Below are positions 27,661-37,364 of a DNA stretch of 64,000 nucleotides, piece after piece (position 1 is the stretch's first letter; every line of letters begins with the position of its first letter). The DNA is taken from contig NZ_JAANOZ010000008.1 in the NCBI RefSeq assembly GCF_011320115.1, positions 88,555 through 152,554 on the forward strand, written 5' to 3'. The DNA comes from Croceibacterium segetis (GTDB lineage: Bacteria > Pseudomonadota > Alphaproteobacteria > Sphingomonadales > Sphingomonadaceae). Under the pieces are notes generated by a model. It was not told the origin of the DNA, ran no database searches, and saw only the letters and a program-made list of their open reading frames with translations. The position numbers were made by a program, and so were the translations under genes.

Positions 27661-28568
27661 GCGACCGGGTTCAGGGCCTCTCCGCGCGAGCCGCGCAGGA
27701 TATCCCACACGAACAGCAGCGCGGCGCACCAGATCGCCACGAAGCAGCCGAGCTGCGCCGGGTTGAGCTTTTCCCCGAAAACCAGCAGGCCGAGCAGGAA
27801 CACGATCGTCGGCGAGGTGAACTGGAGGAAACCCATCACCGTGTAAGGCAGACGCCGCGCGGCGAAGGCGAACATGATCAGCGGCACCGCAGTCATCGGC
27901 CCGCCGAAGGCGACCGCCGCTGCGATCAGCGGACCGTGGGTCAGCGCCGAACCGGCCGGCTGCGTGGCGAACCAGCCGACCACGGCCAGCGAAACCGGCG
28001 CCAGGATCAGCGATTCGATCGTCAGCCCGGCGAGCGACCCGGCGTTCACCGTCTTGCGCAACAGGCCGTAGAGCCCGAACGTCAGCGCCATCGACAGGCT
28101 GACCCACAAGGTGGTCAGCGCGCCCGTGGCAAGGACGATGACGCCCGCGGCGGCTAGGGCCACCGCTGCCCACTGCACCCGGGAAAGGCGTTCGCCGAGC
28201 ACCACAAGCCCAAGCAGCATCATCAGCAGCGGCAGGATGTAGTACCCCAGGCTTGCGGCGTAGATGTGACCCGCGTTGATCGCCCAGACGTAGAGGAACC
28301 AGTTGACGGCCACGAGCGTGGCGCTGGCGAGCAGCGTCAGCAGCGCGCGCCGGTCGCGGAGCACCGAGCGGACTTCGCCGCCGGCCTTGCGCCAGAGGAT
28401 GATCGCGCCGCAGATCGGCAGCGTGAACAGGATCCGCCAGGCGACGTATTCGACCGCCGGCACGCTCTTCACCAGCAGCAGGTAAAGCGGCATCGATCCC
28501 CACACCGCATGCGTGCCCAGTGCGGCGGCGAGCCCAGCGCGGTCGAAAGGAGGCCTCCTGTCGTTCAT
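27657..28568 (-). CDS. rarD: RarD-type EamA transporter
   Basis: 303 residues with ten TM helices, two EamA repeats. RarD proteins are inner-membrane permeases of the drug/metabolite superfamily, substrate generally unknown. Segments typical of Rar[71 protein letters not shown]. It diverges from the glycine-zipper protein gene. Confidence 0.9.
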   Translation of the reverse strand: MNDRRPPFDRAGLAAALGTHAVWGSMPLYLLLVKSVPAVEYVAWRILFTLPICGAIILWRKAGGEVRSVLRDRRALLTLLASATLVAVNWFLYVWAINAGHIYAASLGYYILPLLMMLLGLVVLGERLSRVQWAAVALAAAGVIVLATGALTTLWVSLSMALTFGLYGLLRKTVNAGSLAGLTIESLILAPVSLAVVGWFATQPAGSALTHGPLIAAAVAFGGPMTAVPLIMFAFAARRLPYTVMGFLQFTSPTIVFLLGLLVFGEKLNPAQLGCFVAIWCAALLFVWDILRGSRGEALNPVA

Positions 28569-28721
28569 CGGCGTGCGTTACCCGCCGCTCGGCGCTGCGG
28601 CAAGCGAGCGATCTCGACAAGAAGGTTCGCAAAAACATGGACTTATGAATTCTGACAACTCCGTTGCGGTTCCGTTCAGAAAAAGAGGCATAAACCTGAA
28701 CGCCACGAAGGAGATTGAATC

Positions 28722-29114
28722 ATGAAGACCCTGTTCCGCACCAGCGCTCTCGCTCTCGCCGCCGCCGGCATGGCGGTTTCGGCCGTGCCCGCCCAGGCGC
28801 AGGACTATTATGGCCGTCACAGCTATTCGCAGCATCACCATCGCGACCGCTACGGCTACGACACCCGCTACTACGGCCGCGATTATCGCTCGGAGCCGGT
28901 CTATCGCAACACCCGCACGTGGCGCGGCAACGACGGCCGCTACTACTGCCGCAAGAAAGACGGCACGACCGGCCTGATCATCGGCGCGGCCGCCGGCGCC
29001 CTGCTCGGCCGCGCGGTCGACGGTGGCTACAACCACACGACCGGCACGATCCTCGGCGGCGTGGTCGGCGCCCTGCTCGGCAAGAAGGTCGCGCAAGGCT
29101 CGAGCTGCCGCTGA
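28722..29114 (+). CDS. Glycine-zipper 2TM exported protein
   Basis: 130 residues. Signal peptide MKTLFRTSALALAAAGMAVS with likely cleavage after AQA. The mature N-terminus is rich in Tyr, Arg, His and Asp (QDYYGRHSYSQHHHRDRYGY). A glycine-zipper follows: GLIIGAAAGALLGRAVDG, then GTILGGVVGALLGKKVAQG. Such proteins sit in the outer membrane or periplasm. The ribosome site AAGGAG lies just before ATG 28722. A strong hairpin terminator follows, so it is probably a monocistronic gene. Confidence 0.85.
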   Translation: MKTLFRTSALALAAAGMAVSAVPAQAQDYYGRHSYSQHHHRDRYGYDTRYYGRDYRSEPVYRNTRTWRGNDGRYYCRKKDGTTGLIIGAAAGALLGRAVDGGYNHTTGTILGGVVGALLGKKVAQGSSCR

Positions 29115-29126
29115 GCCTACCGCTCG

Positions 29127-29158
29127 GGCCGCGCCTTCCCCTGTTAGGCGCGGCCTTT
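29127..29158 (+). terminator. Rho-independent terminator
   Basis: Perfect nine-base stem, GGCCGCGCC (29127-29135) pairing with GGCGCGGCC (29147-29155), 11-base loop, then TTT. It ends the glycine-zipper gene. Confidence 0.8.
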
Positions 29159-29338
29159 GCGTGGCCCCTGGGTCGCAAATCGGGGGCCGCGCCAGGGCGT
29201 CCATGCATCGCATGGGCGCCCTGTTTGCGTTCCGGCGGCGCCTATCCCGAAACGGGACGCAACGTGACTTTGGCTCACTTCTTCAGGCACTTGCGCTATG
29301 CCGAGTCGGGATTCGCAAGAACTTGAAGGGGTCGCGCC

Positions 29339-30055
29339 ATGATTCGTCGAACGATCTGCCTTATCGCGCCCGCGCTGCTGCTCTGCGCGTGCGGCGGCAA
29401 GGATGAGCCGACCAAGCCATCGGCCGACGATCCGGCGATGGCCGGCGCGCTCGGCGATCAGGTGTTGACCGATCCCGACCTTGCCGGCGAGAACGGCGCC
29501 AACCGCGGGGCTTCGCTGCCGTCGGGCGAAGGGGCAGTCCCCGCCGCCGACATGTCGCCCGAAGCGCTCGCCGCCGCGCGCGGGGCGGCGCTCAAGCTGG
29601 TCGGCGGGCCCGGCGCGATGAAAAAGGCGCCCGAGGCGCGCGAGGTCAAGGGTACGGTGCCGGCGGATTCGCAGCTCACCGCCGCGGCGCGCGCCGCCAC
29701 CGGACCGGACGGCAAGAACGGCTGCGCGGCAAAGGTGCGCTATACCGCCGCGTGGGCAGCCAAGCTGCCCGAGGCGTTCCCGGTGTACCCGAAAGGCTCG
29801 GTCCAGGAAGCCGCCGGCACCGACGAAGGCGAATGCGCCTTGCGAACCGTCAACTTCATTACCCCGGTGCCGGTCGCGGAGGTGATCGACTTCTATTACA
29901 CCCAGGCACGTGCGGCGGGCTATTCCCCACAGCACGTGCGAGACGGCGCCGACGATGTGCTCAGCGGGGTCAAGGGCGCGGCAAGCTTTGTCGTCATGGC
30001 GCGCGACCTGCCCAACGGTGGGGCCAGCGTCGACCTGGTCACCAACGGCGGCTGA
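29339..30055 (+). CDS. Putative lipoprotein, unknown function
   Basis: 238 residues. The N-terminus MIRRTICLIAPALLLCACGG carries a lipobox-like LLCAC, so lipidation at Cys16 or Cys18 is likely. A low-complexity Ala/Asp/Gly region (about 25-125) is followed by a compact domain with Cys residues (GCAAKVRYTAAWAAKLPEAF, EGECALRTVNFITPVPV) and a C-terminal FYYTQARAAGYSPQHV. The latter half resembles small periplasmic sensor or binding domains, but I do not recognise a named family. It converges with astD, six bases apart. Confidence 0.65.
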   Translation: MIRRTICLIAPALLLCACGGKDEPTKPSADDPAMAGALGDQVLTDPDLAGENGANRGASLPSGEGAVPAADMSPEALAAARGAALKLVGGPGAMKKAPEAREVKGTVPADSQLTAAARAATGPDGKNGCAAKVRYTAAWAAKLPEAFPVYPKGSVQEAAGTDEGECALRTVNFITPVPVAEVIDFYYTQARAAGYSPQHVRDGADDVLSGVKGAASFVVMARDLPNGGASVDLVTNGG

Positions 30056-30061
30056 GCCCCC

Positions 30062-31495
30062 TCAGCGCGGGGTCGCCCGGCGATCCTCGCGAAAGCCGAC
30101 GCCGACGCTGGCGCGCGGCTGCTCCATCTCGCTGCTGGCCACCGGGTAGGCGCAGTAGTCGGCGGCATAGAACGCCGCCGGGCGATGATTGCCCGACAGG
30201 CCGATTCCGCCGAACGGCGCGGCCGAACTGGCGCCGTTGGTCGGCCGGTTCCAGTTGACGATCCCGGCGCGGATATTGGCCCAGAAGCGATTGTAGTCCT
30301 GCGGATTGCCGCCGATCAGCGACGCCGAAAGGCCGAAGCGGGTGTTGTTGGCCTCGGCGATCGCTTCGTCGAAGCTGTCCACCTTGATCACTTGCAGCAG
30401 CGGACCGAACAGCTCGACGTCGGGGCGCTGGGCCATCGCGGTGGTGTCGATGATGCCGGGGTGAATGAACGGCAGCCCGGCGTGGGGGCGGCGCAAGTGG
30501 CTGATCGGCTTGCCGCCGTTCGACATCAGGTAAAGGAAGCTCTCGGTCAGCCGGTCGGCGGCCTCGACGTCGATCACCGGGCCCATGAACGGCGCCGGCT
30601 CGTCGAACGGGCCGCCGACAATGATCCGCCCGACCAGCCGTTTCACCTCGTCCAACGCGTGGTCATAGAGGCTCGACTTGACGATCAGCCGCCGCGCGGC
30701 CGTGCAGCGCTGGCCGGCGCTGGTGAAGGCCGATTGGACGATCAGCGTCGCGGCGTCGGAAATCTTCGGCGTGTCCCACAGCACAATCGGGTTGTTGCCG
30801 CCCATCTCCAGCGCGACGATCTTGCCCGGGTTGGCGGCGAGCTTGCGATTGATCGCAATGCCCGCTTGCGCCGATCCGGTGAACAGCACGCCGTCGATGC
30901 CGGGATGCGCCACCAGGGCCTTGCCTTCGTCGGGCCCGCCGATCAGCACCTGGACGACTGCGGCGCTGATCCCGGCGCGGTTGAACAGCTTGGCCAGGAA
31001 TTCGCCCACCGCCGGGGTCTTCTCGCTCGGCTTGAAGATCACCGCGTTGCCGGCGATCAGCGCCGGGACGATGTGCCCGTTCGGCAAGTGCGCGGGGAAG
31101 TTGTACGGCCCAAGCACCACCATCACCCCGTGTGGTTTGTGGCGCAGCGCGGCCGAGCCCTGCAGCGCGCTGTCGAGCTTCCTCTGCCCGGTGCGCTCGG
31201 CATAGGCGCGGACCGAGATCTCGACCTTGGCGATTACCGACTCGACCTCGGTGCGCGCTTCCCACAGCGGCTTGCCGGTCTCGCGCGCGACCAGCTCGGC
31301 GAACTTGTCGTTTTCCTTGCGCACTTCGTTGGCGAAGCGGCGGAGCAGCTCGATGCGGGTGGCGAGCGGCTGCGCGGCCCATGCCGGCCATGCGCGGCGG
31401 GCGCGCTCGACGGTGGCATCGACATCGCCGACTTTACCGCGCCAGAGTTCCGTGCCGGTTGCCGGCTCGGTGGATATGATGATGTTTTCGCTCAA
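30062..31495 (-). CDS. astD: N-succinylglutamate 5-semialdehyde dehydrogenase
   Basis: 477 residues, aldehyde dehydrogenase superfamily. AstD oxidises succinylglutamate semialdehyde in arginine catabolism by the succinyltransferase route. MVVLGPYNFPAHLPNGHIVP and ALEMGGNNPIVL are AstD-like. The catalytic Cys lies in SAGQRCTAARRL, and NWNRPTNGASSAAPFGG follows near the end. None of the other ast genes lies nearby, so the pathway must be encoded elsewhere, or the enzyme has another semialdehyde substrate. Confidence 0.88.
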   Translation of the reverse strand: MSENIIISTEPATGTELWRGKVGDVDATVERARRAWPAWAAQPLATRIELLRRFANEVRKENDKFAELVARETGKPLWEARTEVESVIAKVEISVRAYAERTGQRKLDSALQGSAALRHKPHGVMVVLGPYNFPAHLPNGHIVPALIAGNAVIFKPSEKTPAVGEFLAKLFNRAGISAAVVQVLIGGPDEGKALVAHPGIDGVLFTGSAQAGIAINRKLAANPGKIVALEMGGNNPIVLWDTPKISDAATLIVQSAFTSAGQRCTAARRLIVKSSLYDHALDEVKRLVGRIIVGGPFDEPAPFMGPVIDVEAADRLTESFLYLMSNGGKPISHLRRPHAGLPFIHPGIIDTTAMAQRPDVELFGPLLQVIKVDSFDEAIAEANNTRFGLSASLIGGNPQDYNRFWANIRAGIVNWNRPTNGASSAAPFGGIGLSGNHRPAAFYAADYCAYPVASSEMEQPRASVGVGFREDRRATPR

Positions 31496-31590
31496 CTAAA
31501 AGTCAGGAGTAACAGCATTTTTCGCGCACCTGATGCGGCTGATAGACGCTGCCGGTTAACCACACCACCCCGGTAAGGGTTTACAGGGGG

Positions 31591-32991
31591 CTAAGCGGCA
31601 AGCCCCGCCGGCGCGGGCGGCTCGCCGAGGGCGTCGCCCATCCGGCGCACGGCGGCGACCTTGTCAACCAGCGGCTGCCAGTCGTCGCGTTCGGCGATGG
31701 CCGACCAGATCGCCTCGACCTCGTCGATCAGCATCGATTGTGGAGCGGGATCGGACCAGTACGGATGGTCGGCGGCGACCGCTTCGTAGCTCGCCAGGGC
31801 TTCGGCGATCGGACCGCTCGCACCGCGGCCGGCGCGATGGCGGAAGAAGAAGTCGTCGGGGCCGAGGTTCCCTTCGCGCATGGCCTTTTCGGCGGCGGCG
31901 ATCAGCCCGCTGTCGGTTTCGATCCCGCGGCTCACGATGCCAAGGCGCCAGCAGAAGCGGCGGGTCATCGCCGCCGTGTAGCACTCGCCGAAGCGATTGA
32001 ATGCGGCGACCAGCGGCTCGGCCTCGCAGACGCGGCGCAGCGCGACGCCGAGTTGGCCGAGGTTCCAGCGGATCGCCTCGGGCTGGCGACCGAAGGCGTA
32101 AAGCCCGGTCTGGTCGAAATAGGCGGCGGTGAAGCTCGGCTCCCATGTGGGCAGCCAGCGCCACGGGCCGTAGTCGAAGCTCTCGCCGGTGACGTTCATG
32201 TTGTCCGAGTTGAGCACTCCGTGGACGAAGCCCGCGGCCATGTAGCTCGCGGCAAGGTCGGCGAGCCGCTCGACTGCCTGGTGCAACAGGCTGGCCGCCG
32301 GCTCGTCGCGGCCCGGCGCGTCGACGGGTGGTGGTGGGCCGGGGAATTGCGCGAGGCAGTAATCGACCAGCTGGCGCATGTGCTCGTCTTCCCCGAGCAC
32401 GGCGAGCCGCTGGAAGGTGCCGATGCGGATATGCGAATGGCTCAGGCGGACGAGCACCGCAGAGCGCGTCGGCGAAGGCTCGTCGCCGCGCTCGAGCTCC
32501 TCGCCGGTCTCGATAACCGAGAAGGTCTTCGAGGTATTGACCCCGAGCGCCTCGAGCATCTCGGTGGCGAGGATCTCACGCACCGCGCCCTTGAGCGTCA
32601 GCCGCCCGTCGGCGGTGCGGCTGTAAGGCGTGCGCCCGCTACCCTTGGTGCCGAGGTCGAGCAGGCGATTCGCGCCGTCGCGCAGTTGGGCGAAAGTGAA
32701 ACCGCGGCCGTCGCCGATCTCGGGATTGTACACGCGGAACTGATGCCCATGGTAGCGCAGCGCCAGCGGGCGCGGGAGGTTATCGGGCAGCAGCTCGAAG
32801 CGGCCGAAATGGGCGATCCACTGTTCGTCGGAGAGGCTCTCCAGCCCGACCGCCTTGTCCCACAGGCCATTGCGAAAGCGCAGCTCGTGCAGCGGAAAGC
32901 GCGCCGGATCGACCGGGTCGGCGAGCCATTCGGCGAGCGACAGGATCTGTGGATCCGCGCGGTAGGGGGCGGCTTGCGGTTCGGCGCGCAT
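31591..32991 (-). CDS. selO: SelO/YdiU-family protein adenylyltransferase
   Basis: 466 residues. SelO proteins have a pseudokinase fold and transfer AMP to Ser, Thr or Tyr of proteins, with a link to redox stress. Family segments: LALRYHGHQFRVYNPEIGDG, FAQLRDGANRLLDLGTKGSG, TPYSRTADGRLTLKGAVREI, RLSHSHIRIGTFQ, VLNSDNMNVTGESFDYGPW. ATG 32991 is used; the TTG at 33054 would add a basic tail with no family match. Bacterial SelO normally lacks selenocysteine, and none is suggested here. The 95 bases between it and astD contain no visible gene. Confidence 0.93.
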   Translation of the reverse strand: MRAEPQAAPYRADPQILSLAEWLADPVDPARFPLHELRFRNGLWDKAVGLESLSDEQWIAHFGRFELLPDNLPRPLALRYHGHQFRVYNPEIGDGRGFTFAQLRDGANRLLDLGTKGSGRTPYSRTADGRLTLKGAVREILATEMLEALGVNTSKTFSVIETGEELERGDEPSPTRSAVLVRLSHSHIRIGTFQRLAVLGEDEHMRQLVDYCLAQFPGPPPPVDAPGRDEPAASLLHQAVERLADLAASYMAAGFVHGVLNSDNMNVTGESFDYGPWRWLPTWEPSFTAAYFDQTGLYAFGRQPEAIRWNLGQLGVALRRVCEAEPLVAAFNRFGECYTAAMTRRFCWRLGIVSRGIETDSGLIAAAEKAMREGNLGPDDFFFRHRAGRGASGPIAEALASYEAVAADHPYWSDPAPQSMLIDEVEAIWSAIAERDDWQPLVDKVAAVRRMGDALGEPPAPAGLAA

Positions 32992-33059
32992 CTGGCCATT
33001 AGTGGCCGCGAGCCGAGCCCGGCGCAAGCGCGGGCGCAATCCGAGGAACCTCAATCTCG

Positions 33060-33923
33060 ATGGCCGAACCGGCCTTTACCGAAAGCAAGTGGGAAAGCGG
33101 GGACGGTCTCGGTCTCCGTTACCGCGACTACACGGGGCCTGACACGAAGCCGCCGCTGCTGTGCCTTCACGGCCTGACCCGCAACGCCCGCGATTTCGAG
33201 CCGCTGGCGGAGCGCTTCGCCGGCGAGTGGCGGCTGATCGTGCCCGACATGCGCGGCCGCGGACAGAGCGAATACGCGCGGGAGGCGGCGAGTTACCGGG
33301 CCCGCAGCTACATCGACGACGTGGTGCGGTTGCTGGGGCAGCTGGATTGCGGGCCGGTTGTGGCGGTCGGCACGTCGATGGGCGGGATGATCGCGATGCT
33401 GATGGCGCAAGCGCGGGCCTGGCCGCTCGCGGGCGCGGTGCTCAACGACATCGGCCCCGACCTGGAGGCCGCGGGAATCGAGCGGATTCGCGGCTATGTC
33501 GGGCAGGGCGGCAACTTCGAGACCTGGATGCACGCCGCGCGCCATTTGCGCGAGCAAGCCCATGCGGCCCACCCCGACTTCGCGATCGGAGATTGGCTCG
33601 CGTATGCCAAGCGAGTCATGGTGATGACCGGCAACGGCCGCATCGCGTTCGACTACGACATGAAGATCGCCGAGGAATTCAACGCCCCATCGGATGGCGA
33701 GCCGTTCGACTTGTGGGGCGCCCTGCGCGCACTCGCGGGCATTCCGACACTCGCGCTGCGCGGTGAGCTTTCCGACCTGCTGTCGGCGGCAACGGTGGCG
33801 AAGATGCAGGCGGAGCTACCCGGCCTCAAGGCGGTAACCGTCCCGCGCGTCGGCCATCCGCCGACGCTGGCCGAGCCGCAGGCACAGCAGGCTATCGCCG
33901 ATCTGCTGGCGGAGGTCGCGTGA
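33060..33923 (+). CDS. Alpha/beta-hydrolase
   Basis: 287 residues, cytoplasmic. Fold landmarks are LLCLHGLTRNARDFEPLAE (oxyanion loop), the nucleophile elbow GTSMGGMIAMLMA with its Ser, and a C-terminal His in RVGHPPTLAEP. RGRGQSEYA after the second strand is typical of carbon-carbon hydrolase and esterase-like members. Substrate unknown. The stop overlaps the GTG start of the glycosyltransferase gene, so the two are translated together. Confidence 0.88.
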   Translation: MAEPAFTESKWESGDGLGLRYRDYTGPDTKPPLLCLHGLTRNARDFEPLAERFAGEWRLIVPDMRGRGQSEYAREAASYRARSYIDDVVRLLGQLDCGPVVAVGTSMGGMIAMLMAQARAWPLAGAVLNDIGPDLEAAGIERIRGYVGQGGNFETWMHAARHLREQAHAAHPDFAIGDWLAYAKRVMVMTGNGRIAFDYDMKIAEEFNAPSDGEPFDLWGALRALAGIPTLALRGELSDLLSAATVAKMQAELPGLKAVTVPRVGHPPTLAEPQAQQAIADLLAEVA

Positions 33924-35059
33924 AGGAATCCGGCAGCGCGGTGCCCCGCATCCTTCACATCCACTCCTCGTTCGACCCGGGCGGCAAGGAGCTGCGCTGC
34001 GTGCGGTTGATCAACGCTTTCGGGGGCGCGGCGGTCAACGCGCTGGTTTCGGGCGAACCCGACCAGCGCGGGGCGGCCAGGCTGATCGAGCCGATGGTCG
34101 TGTGGGCCAGGTTCCCCTCGCTCAAGGGCAAGCCGTGGCCGTGGCGGCTCAAGGCCATGGCCGCGGCGATGCAGGGCTACGACCTCGTCTGCACCTACAA
34201 CTGGGGCGCGATGGACGCCGCGCTTGCGCACACGCTGTTCGCCGACGTCTACGAGCTTCCGCCGCTGGTGCATCACGAGGACGGCTTCAACGAAGACGAG
34301 GCGGACCAGCGCAAGGCCAGCCGCAATCTCTATCGCCGGTTCGCGCTGGGGCGGGCGTCGGCGCTGGTGGTGCCATCGCACACGCTCGAACGGATCGCGC
34401 TGGAGGAATGGGAGCAGCCGCGCAGCCGGGTGCGGCGGATACCCAACGGGATCAGGACCCGGGCCTATGCCAGGAAGCCGCGGTCCGACGTCTTGCCGGG
34501 GCTGGTCAAGCGCAAGGGCGAGTCGTGGGTCGGCTCGCTGGCCGGGCTGCGCAAGATCAAGAACCTGACCGCGCTCGTCCGCGCGGCGACCTTCCTGCCT
34601 GACGAGTGGCAACTGGTGATAGCGGGCGAGGGTCCCGAGCGGGCCACGATCCTCGCCGAAGCCGAGCAGCAGGGTATCGAGCACCGGGTGCACCTGCCCG
34701 GCTTCGTCGCCGACCCGGCGAGCGTCGCCGGACTGTTCGACGTGTTCGCCTTGTCCTCGCTGAGCGAGCAATTCCCGATCTCGGTGGTCGAAGCGATGGC
34801 CGCCGGTCTGCCGGTGGCCGCGCCCGCGGTCGGGGACGTCGCCGAAATGGTCTCCGAGGCGAACCGCGAGTTCATCGTCGCGCCCGGCGACGAACGCGCG
34901 CTGCGCCGCGCGTTGACGGCGCTTGCGGAGGACCCCGCGCTGCGCAAGCGGATCGGCGAAGCCAACCGCGTGCGCGCCCGCAAGGAGTACGACGAGACGG
35001 CGATGATCGAGCGCTACAAGGCCCTGTACTGGGGGCTCATGGGCAGGAAGTTCGCTTAA
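33920..35059 (+). CDS. Family 4 glycosyltransferase
   Basis: 379 residues from a GTG overlapping the previous stop. GT-B fold: IPNGIRTRAYARKPR at the domain junction, SLAGLRKIKNLTALVRA, LVIAGEGPERATILAEAE, VHLPGFVADPASVAGLFDVF and the EX7E-like SEQFPISVVEAMAAGLPV typical of GT4. Donor and acceptor are unknown. The N-terminal ILHIHSSFDPGGKELR is the usual first strand. Its partner in the transcript is an alpha/beta hydrolase; no other polysaccharide genes are near. Confidence 0.88.
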   Translation: MKESGSAVPRILHIHSSFDPGGKELRCVRLINAFGGAAVNALVSGEPDQRGAARLIEPMVVWARFPSLKGKPWPWRLKAMAAAMQGYDLVCTYNWGAMDAALAHTLFADVYELPPLVHHEDGFNEDEADQRKASRNLYRRFALGRASALVVPSHTLERIALEEWEQPRSRVRRIPNGIRTRAYARKPRSDVLPGLVKRKGESWVGSLAGLRKIKNLTALVRAATFLPDEWQLVIAGEGPERATILAEAEQQGIEHRVHLPGFVADPASVAGLFDVFALSSLSEQFPISVVEAMAAGLPVAAPAVGDVAEMVSEANREFIVAPGDERALRRALTALAEDPALRKRIGEANRVRARKEYDETAMIERYKALYWGLMGRKFA

Positions 35060-35169
35060 CCGGCAGTTCACCTGACCGGGGACACAGGCCAATCGACAAT
35101 TGAATTGCCGTGCCCATCAGCTAAACAGCCGCCGAAACCGCACCCGCAGCCTTTTTCGGAAAGCCCCAC

Positions 35170-35952
35170 GTGGCCCTCACGCCGACTTCAGACCCCAACG
35201 CCGACAAGCTCGCGGTGCGCCGCGCGGCCGAACAGGACGTGCTGCTGCGCGAGGTCGACGAAGCCGTACGGCAAGACGAGGCGGCCGAGTTCGCCAAGCG
35301 CTACGGCAAGAGCATCATCGCGCTCGTGGTGCTGGCGCTGGCGGCCTTCGGCGCCTGGCTATGGTGGAAAGACTATCGCGAGGGTCAGCTCGAGAAGGGC
35401 TCGGAACAATTCGTCCAGGCGCTCGACCAGCTCGAAGCCGGGCGCACCAAGCTGGCCGACGCGGCGCTCGATCCGATCGCCCAGGACGGTACCGCGGCGG
35501 CCGCCGCCGGGGCCAAGCTCATTCAGGCCGGGGAGGCGATCGCCAAGGGCGACAACGCGCGGGCGACGACGATGCTGTTCACCCTCGCCGACGACAAGGA
35601 CGCGCCGCAGGCCTATCGCGACCTCGCCTCGATCCGTGGCGTCGCGGCGAGCTTCGACACGATGAAGCCGGACGATGTGATCGCCCGCCTCAAGCCGCTG
35701 GCGAAGCCCGGCAACCCATGGTTCGGCAGCGCCGGCGAGCTGGTGGCGATGGCCTATCTCAAGCAAGGCAAGAAGGACCTCGCAGGCCCGCTGTTCGCCG
35801 CGATCGCCAAGGAGGAAGACGCGCCGAAGTCGATCCGCTCGCGCGCGCGACAGATGGCCGGCGTGCTGGGTTACGACGCGGTGGTCGACGTCGACCAGGT
35901 GCTCGCCGAGGAGCGCATAAACAAGTCCGGGCCGGGCGCCTCGGCACAATGA
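35170..35952 (+). CDS. YfgM-like tetratricopeptide membrane protein
   Basis: 260 residues from GTG 35170. A cytosolic N-terminus of about 46 residues is followed by one TM helix (SIIALVVLALAAFGAWLWW), then a periplasmic TPR-like domain. This is the YfgM plan: a membrane-anchored chaperone that works with SecY/PpiD. As in many proteobacteria it sits directly before bamB, with the stop overlapping the proposed bamB ATG. The C-terminus (VDVDQVLAEERINKS) is family-like. Confidence 0.85.
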   Translation: MALTPTSDPNADKLAVRRAAEQDVLLREVDEAVRQDEAAEFAKRYGKSIIALVVLALAAFGAWLWWKDYREGQLEKGSEQFVQALDQLEAGRTKLADAALDPIAQDGTAAAAAGAKLIQAGEAIAKGDNARATTMLFTLADDKDAPQAYRDLASIRGVAASFDTMKPDDVIARLKPLAKPGNPWFGSAGELVAMAYLKQGKKDLAGPLFAAIAKEEDAPKSIRSRARQMAGVLGYDAVVDVDQVLAEERINKSGPGASAQ

Positions 35953-37310
35953 CGGACGGGACAATGACCGGCAGGCAGATTTCGAAGTTCACCCGTCGCG
36001 CAGGCGCGGCGCTGATGCTTGCGGTGCTTCTCGCGGGGTGCAGCGCGATCGGCGGCAAGCACAAGCCGACCACCCCCACGGTCGGCAACCGCACGCCGAT
36101 TCTGTCGCATATCACCAACGACGCCGCGCCCGATCCCACGCTCGCCAGCGTCGAAATCGTGCTGCCGCCGGCGCAGGTCAACACCGATTGGGAAACGGCC
36201 GGCGGTGGCGCCTCGAAGAACCCTGGCCATCTGGCGCTGGGCGCTGCCCCGGTGCGCGCATGGACCGTATCGATCGCAGGATCGAACAAGAAGCAGCGGC
36301 TCGCGGCGGCTCCGGTTGTCGGCAACGGCACGCTTTACGTCGTCGACACCAGCGGCGCGGTGAATGCGTTCGACGCGGCGACCGGCGGCAGGCGCTGGGC
36401 CTATCCGCTCGACGTCGCCAAGGACCTGCGCAATTCCAAATTCGGCGGCGGCGCGACTTATTACGACAGCAAAGTCTACGCCACCAGCGGCTCGGGCGAC
36501 GTCGTCGCGCTCGACGCCGCCACCGGGGCGCAGCAGTGGCGGATCAAGCTGCCGTCTCCTCTGCGCGGTTCGCCGACCGTGGCGTTCAACACGGTCTTCG
36601 TGATGACCCAGGACAACCAGATCGTCGCGCTCGATATCACCGACGGCCATCAGCTGTGGGAAGATACCGCGGCCACCGGCGAGCAGGGTGTGTTCGGCGT
36701 GGCCGCCCCGGCCGCGGGCCAGGGCACCGTGATTGCCGGCTACAGCACCGGGGAACTGGTCGCCTACCGCTACGAGAACGGCCGTGTGCTGTGGTCCGAT
36801 GCGCTCGCCCGAACCTCGATCTCGACCTCGGTGAGCACGCTGACCGATGTCGACGCCGATCCGATCATCGACAGCGGCCGGGTCTACGCGCTCGGCCAGG
36901 GCGGCCGCATGGCGGCCTACGAGCTGGTCACCGGCCAGCGCATCTGGGAGCTCTCGCTGGCGGGGATCTCGACGCCGGTGATTGCCGGAGAATGGATCTT
37001 CACGCTGACCGACGACGCGCGGTTGCTGGCGATCGCCCGCTCGACCGGGCGCGTCCGCTGGGTCACCCAGCTCGAGCAGTTCAGGAAGCCGAAGAAGCGT
37101 GAGGGCCCGGTGTTCTGGACAGGGCCGGTGCTGGCGAACAACAAGCTGTGGATCGCCAATTCGCTCGGCCAGGTTTACGACGTCGACGTCACGAGCGGGA
37201 CGCCGACCCTGTTCAATGAGATGAAGAGCCCGATCTCGCTGCCGCCGATCGTCGCCAACCAGACGCTCTACATTCTTTCCGACGACGGCAAGGTCACCGC
37301 CTTCCGCTAG
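35949..37310 (+). CDS. bamB: Outer-membrane assembly lipoprotein BamB
   Basis: 453 residues. Beta-propeller lipoprotein of the BAM complex, which inserts beta-barrel proteins. The signal peptide ends with lipobox LLAGC (ALMLAVLLAGCSAIGG), so the protein is anchored at the Cys. PQQ-like propeller blades recur: GTLYVVDTSGAVNAFDAATG, KVYATSGSGDVVALDAATG, GELVAYRYENGRVLW, RVYALGQGGRMAAYELVTG. The start at 35949 overlaps the upstream stop (ATGA); ATG 35964 has a better ribosome site (GGACGGGA) and is equally possible. A hairpin terminator follows. Confidence 0.92.
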   Translation: MTDGTMTGRQISKFTRRAGAALMLAVLLAGCSAIGGKHKPTTPTVGNRTPILSHITNDAAPDPTLASVEIVLPPAQVNTDWETAGGGASKNPGHLALGAAPVRAWTVSIAGSNKKQRLAAAPVVGNGTLYVVDTSGAVNAFDAATGGRRWAYPLDVAKDLRNSKFGGGATYYDSKVYATSGSGDVVALDAATGAQQWRIKLPSPLRGSPTVAFNTVFVMTQDNQIVALDITDGHQLWEDTAATGEQGVFGVAAPAAGQGTVIAGYSTGELVAYRYENGRVLWSDALARTSISTSVSTLTDVDADPIIDSGRVYALGQGGRMAAYELVTGQRIWELSLAGISTPVIAGEWIFTLTDDARLLAIARSTGRVRWVTQLEQFRKPKKREGPVFWTGPVLANNKLWIANSLGQVYDVDVTSGTPTLFNEMKSPISLPPIVANQTLYILSDDGKVTAFR

Positions 37311-37331
37311 AACCCCGGCCAGCGTTACCCG

Positions 37332-37362
37332 GCGCTTAACCCTTTGGGGTTAGGCGCGTTTT
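37332..37362 (+). terminator. Rho-independent terminator after bamB
   Basis: An 11-base stem GCGCTTAACCC (37332-37342) pairs with GGGTTAGGCGC (37347-37357) with one G-U pair and a four-base loop, followed by GTTTT. It abuts the start of the next gene (37365), so that gene needs its own promoter or depends on read-through. Confidence 0.7.
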
Positions 37363-37364
37363 CG

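Noticed and set aside
27039..28157. 372-codon open frame across pyrC and rarD
   Set aside because: Out of frame with pyrC, Arg/Ala-rich, no domain; shadow frame.
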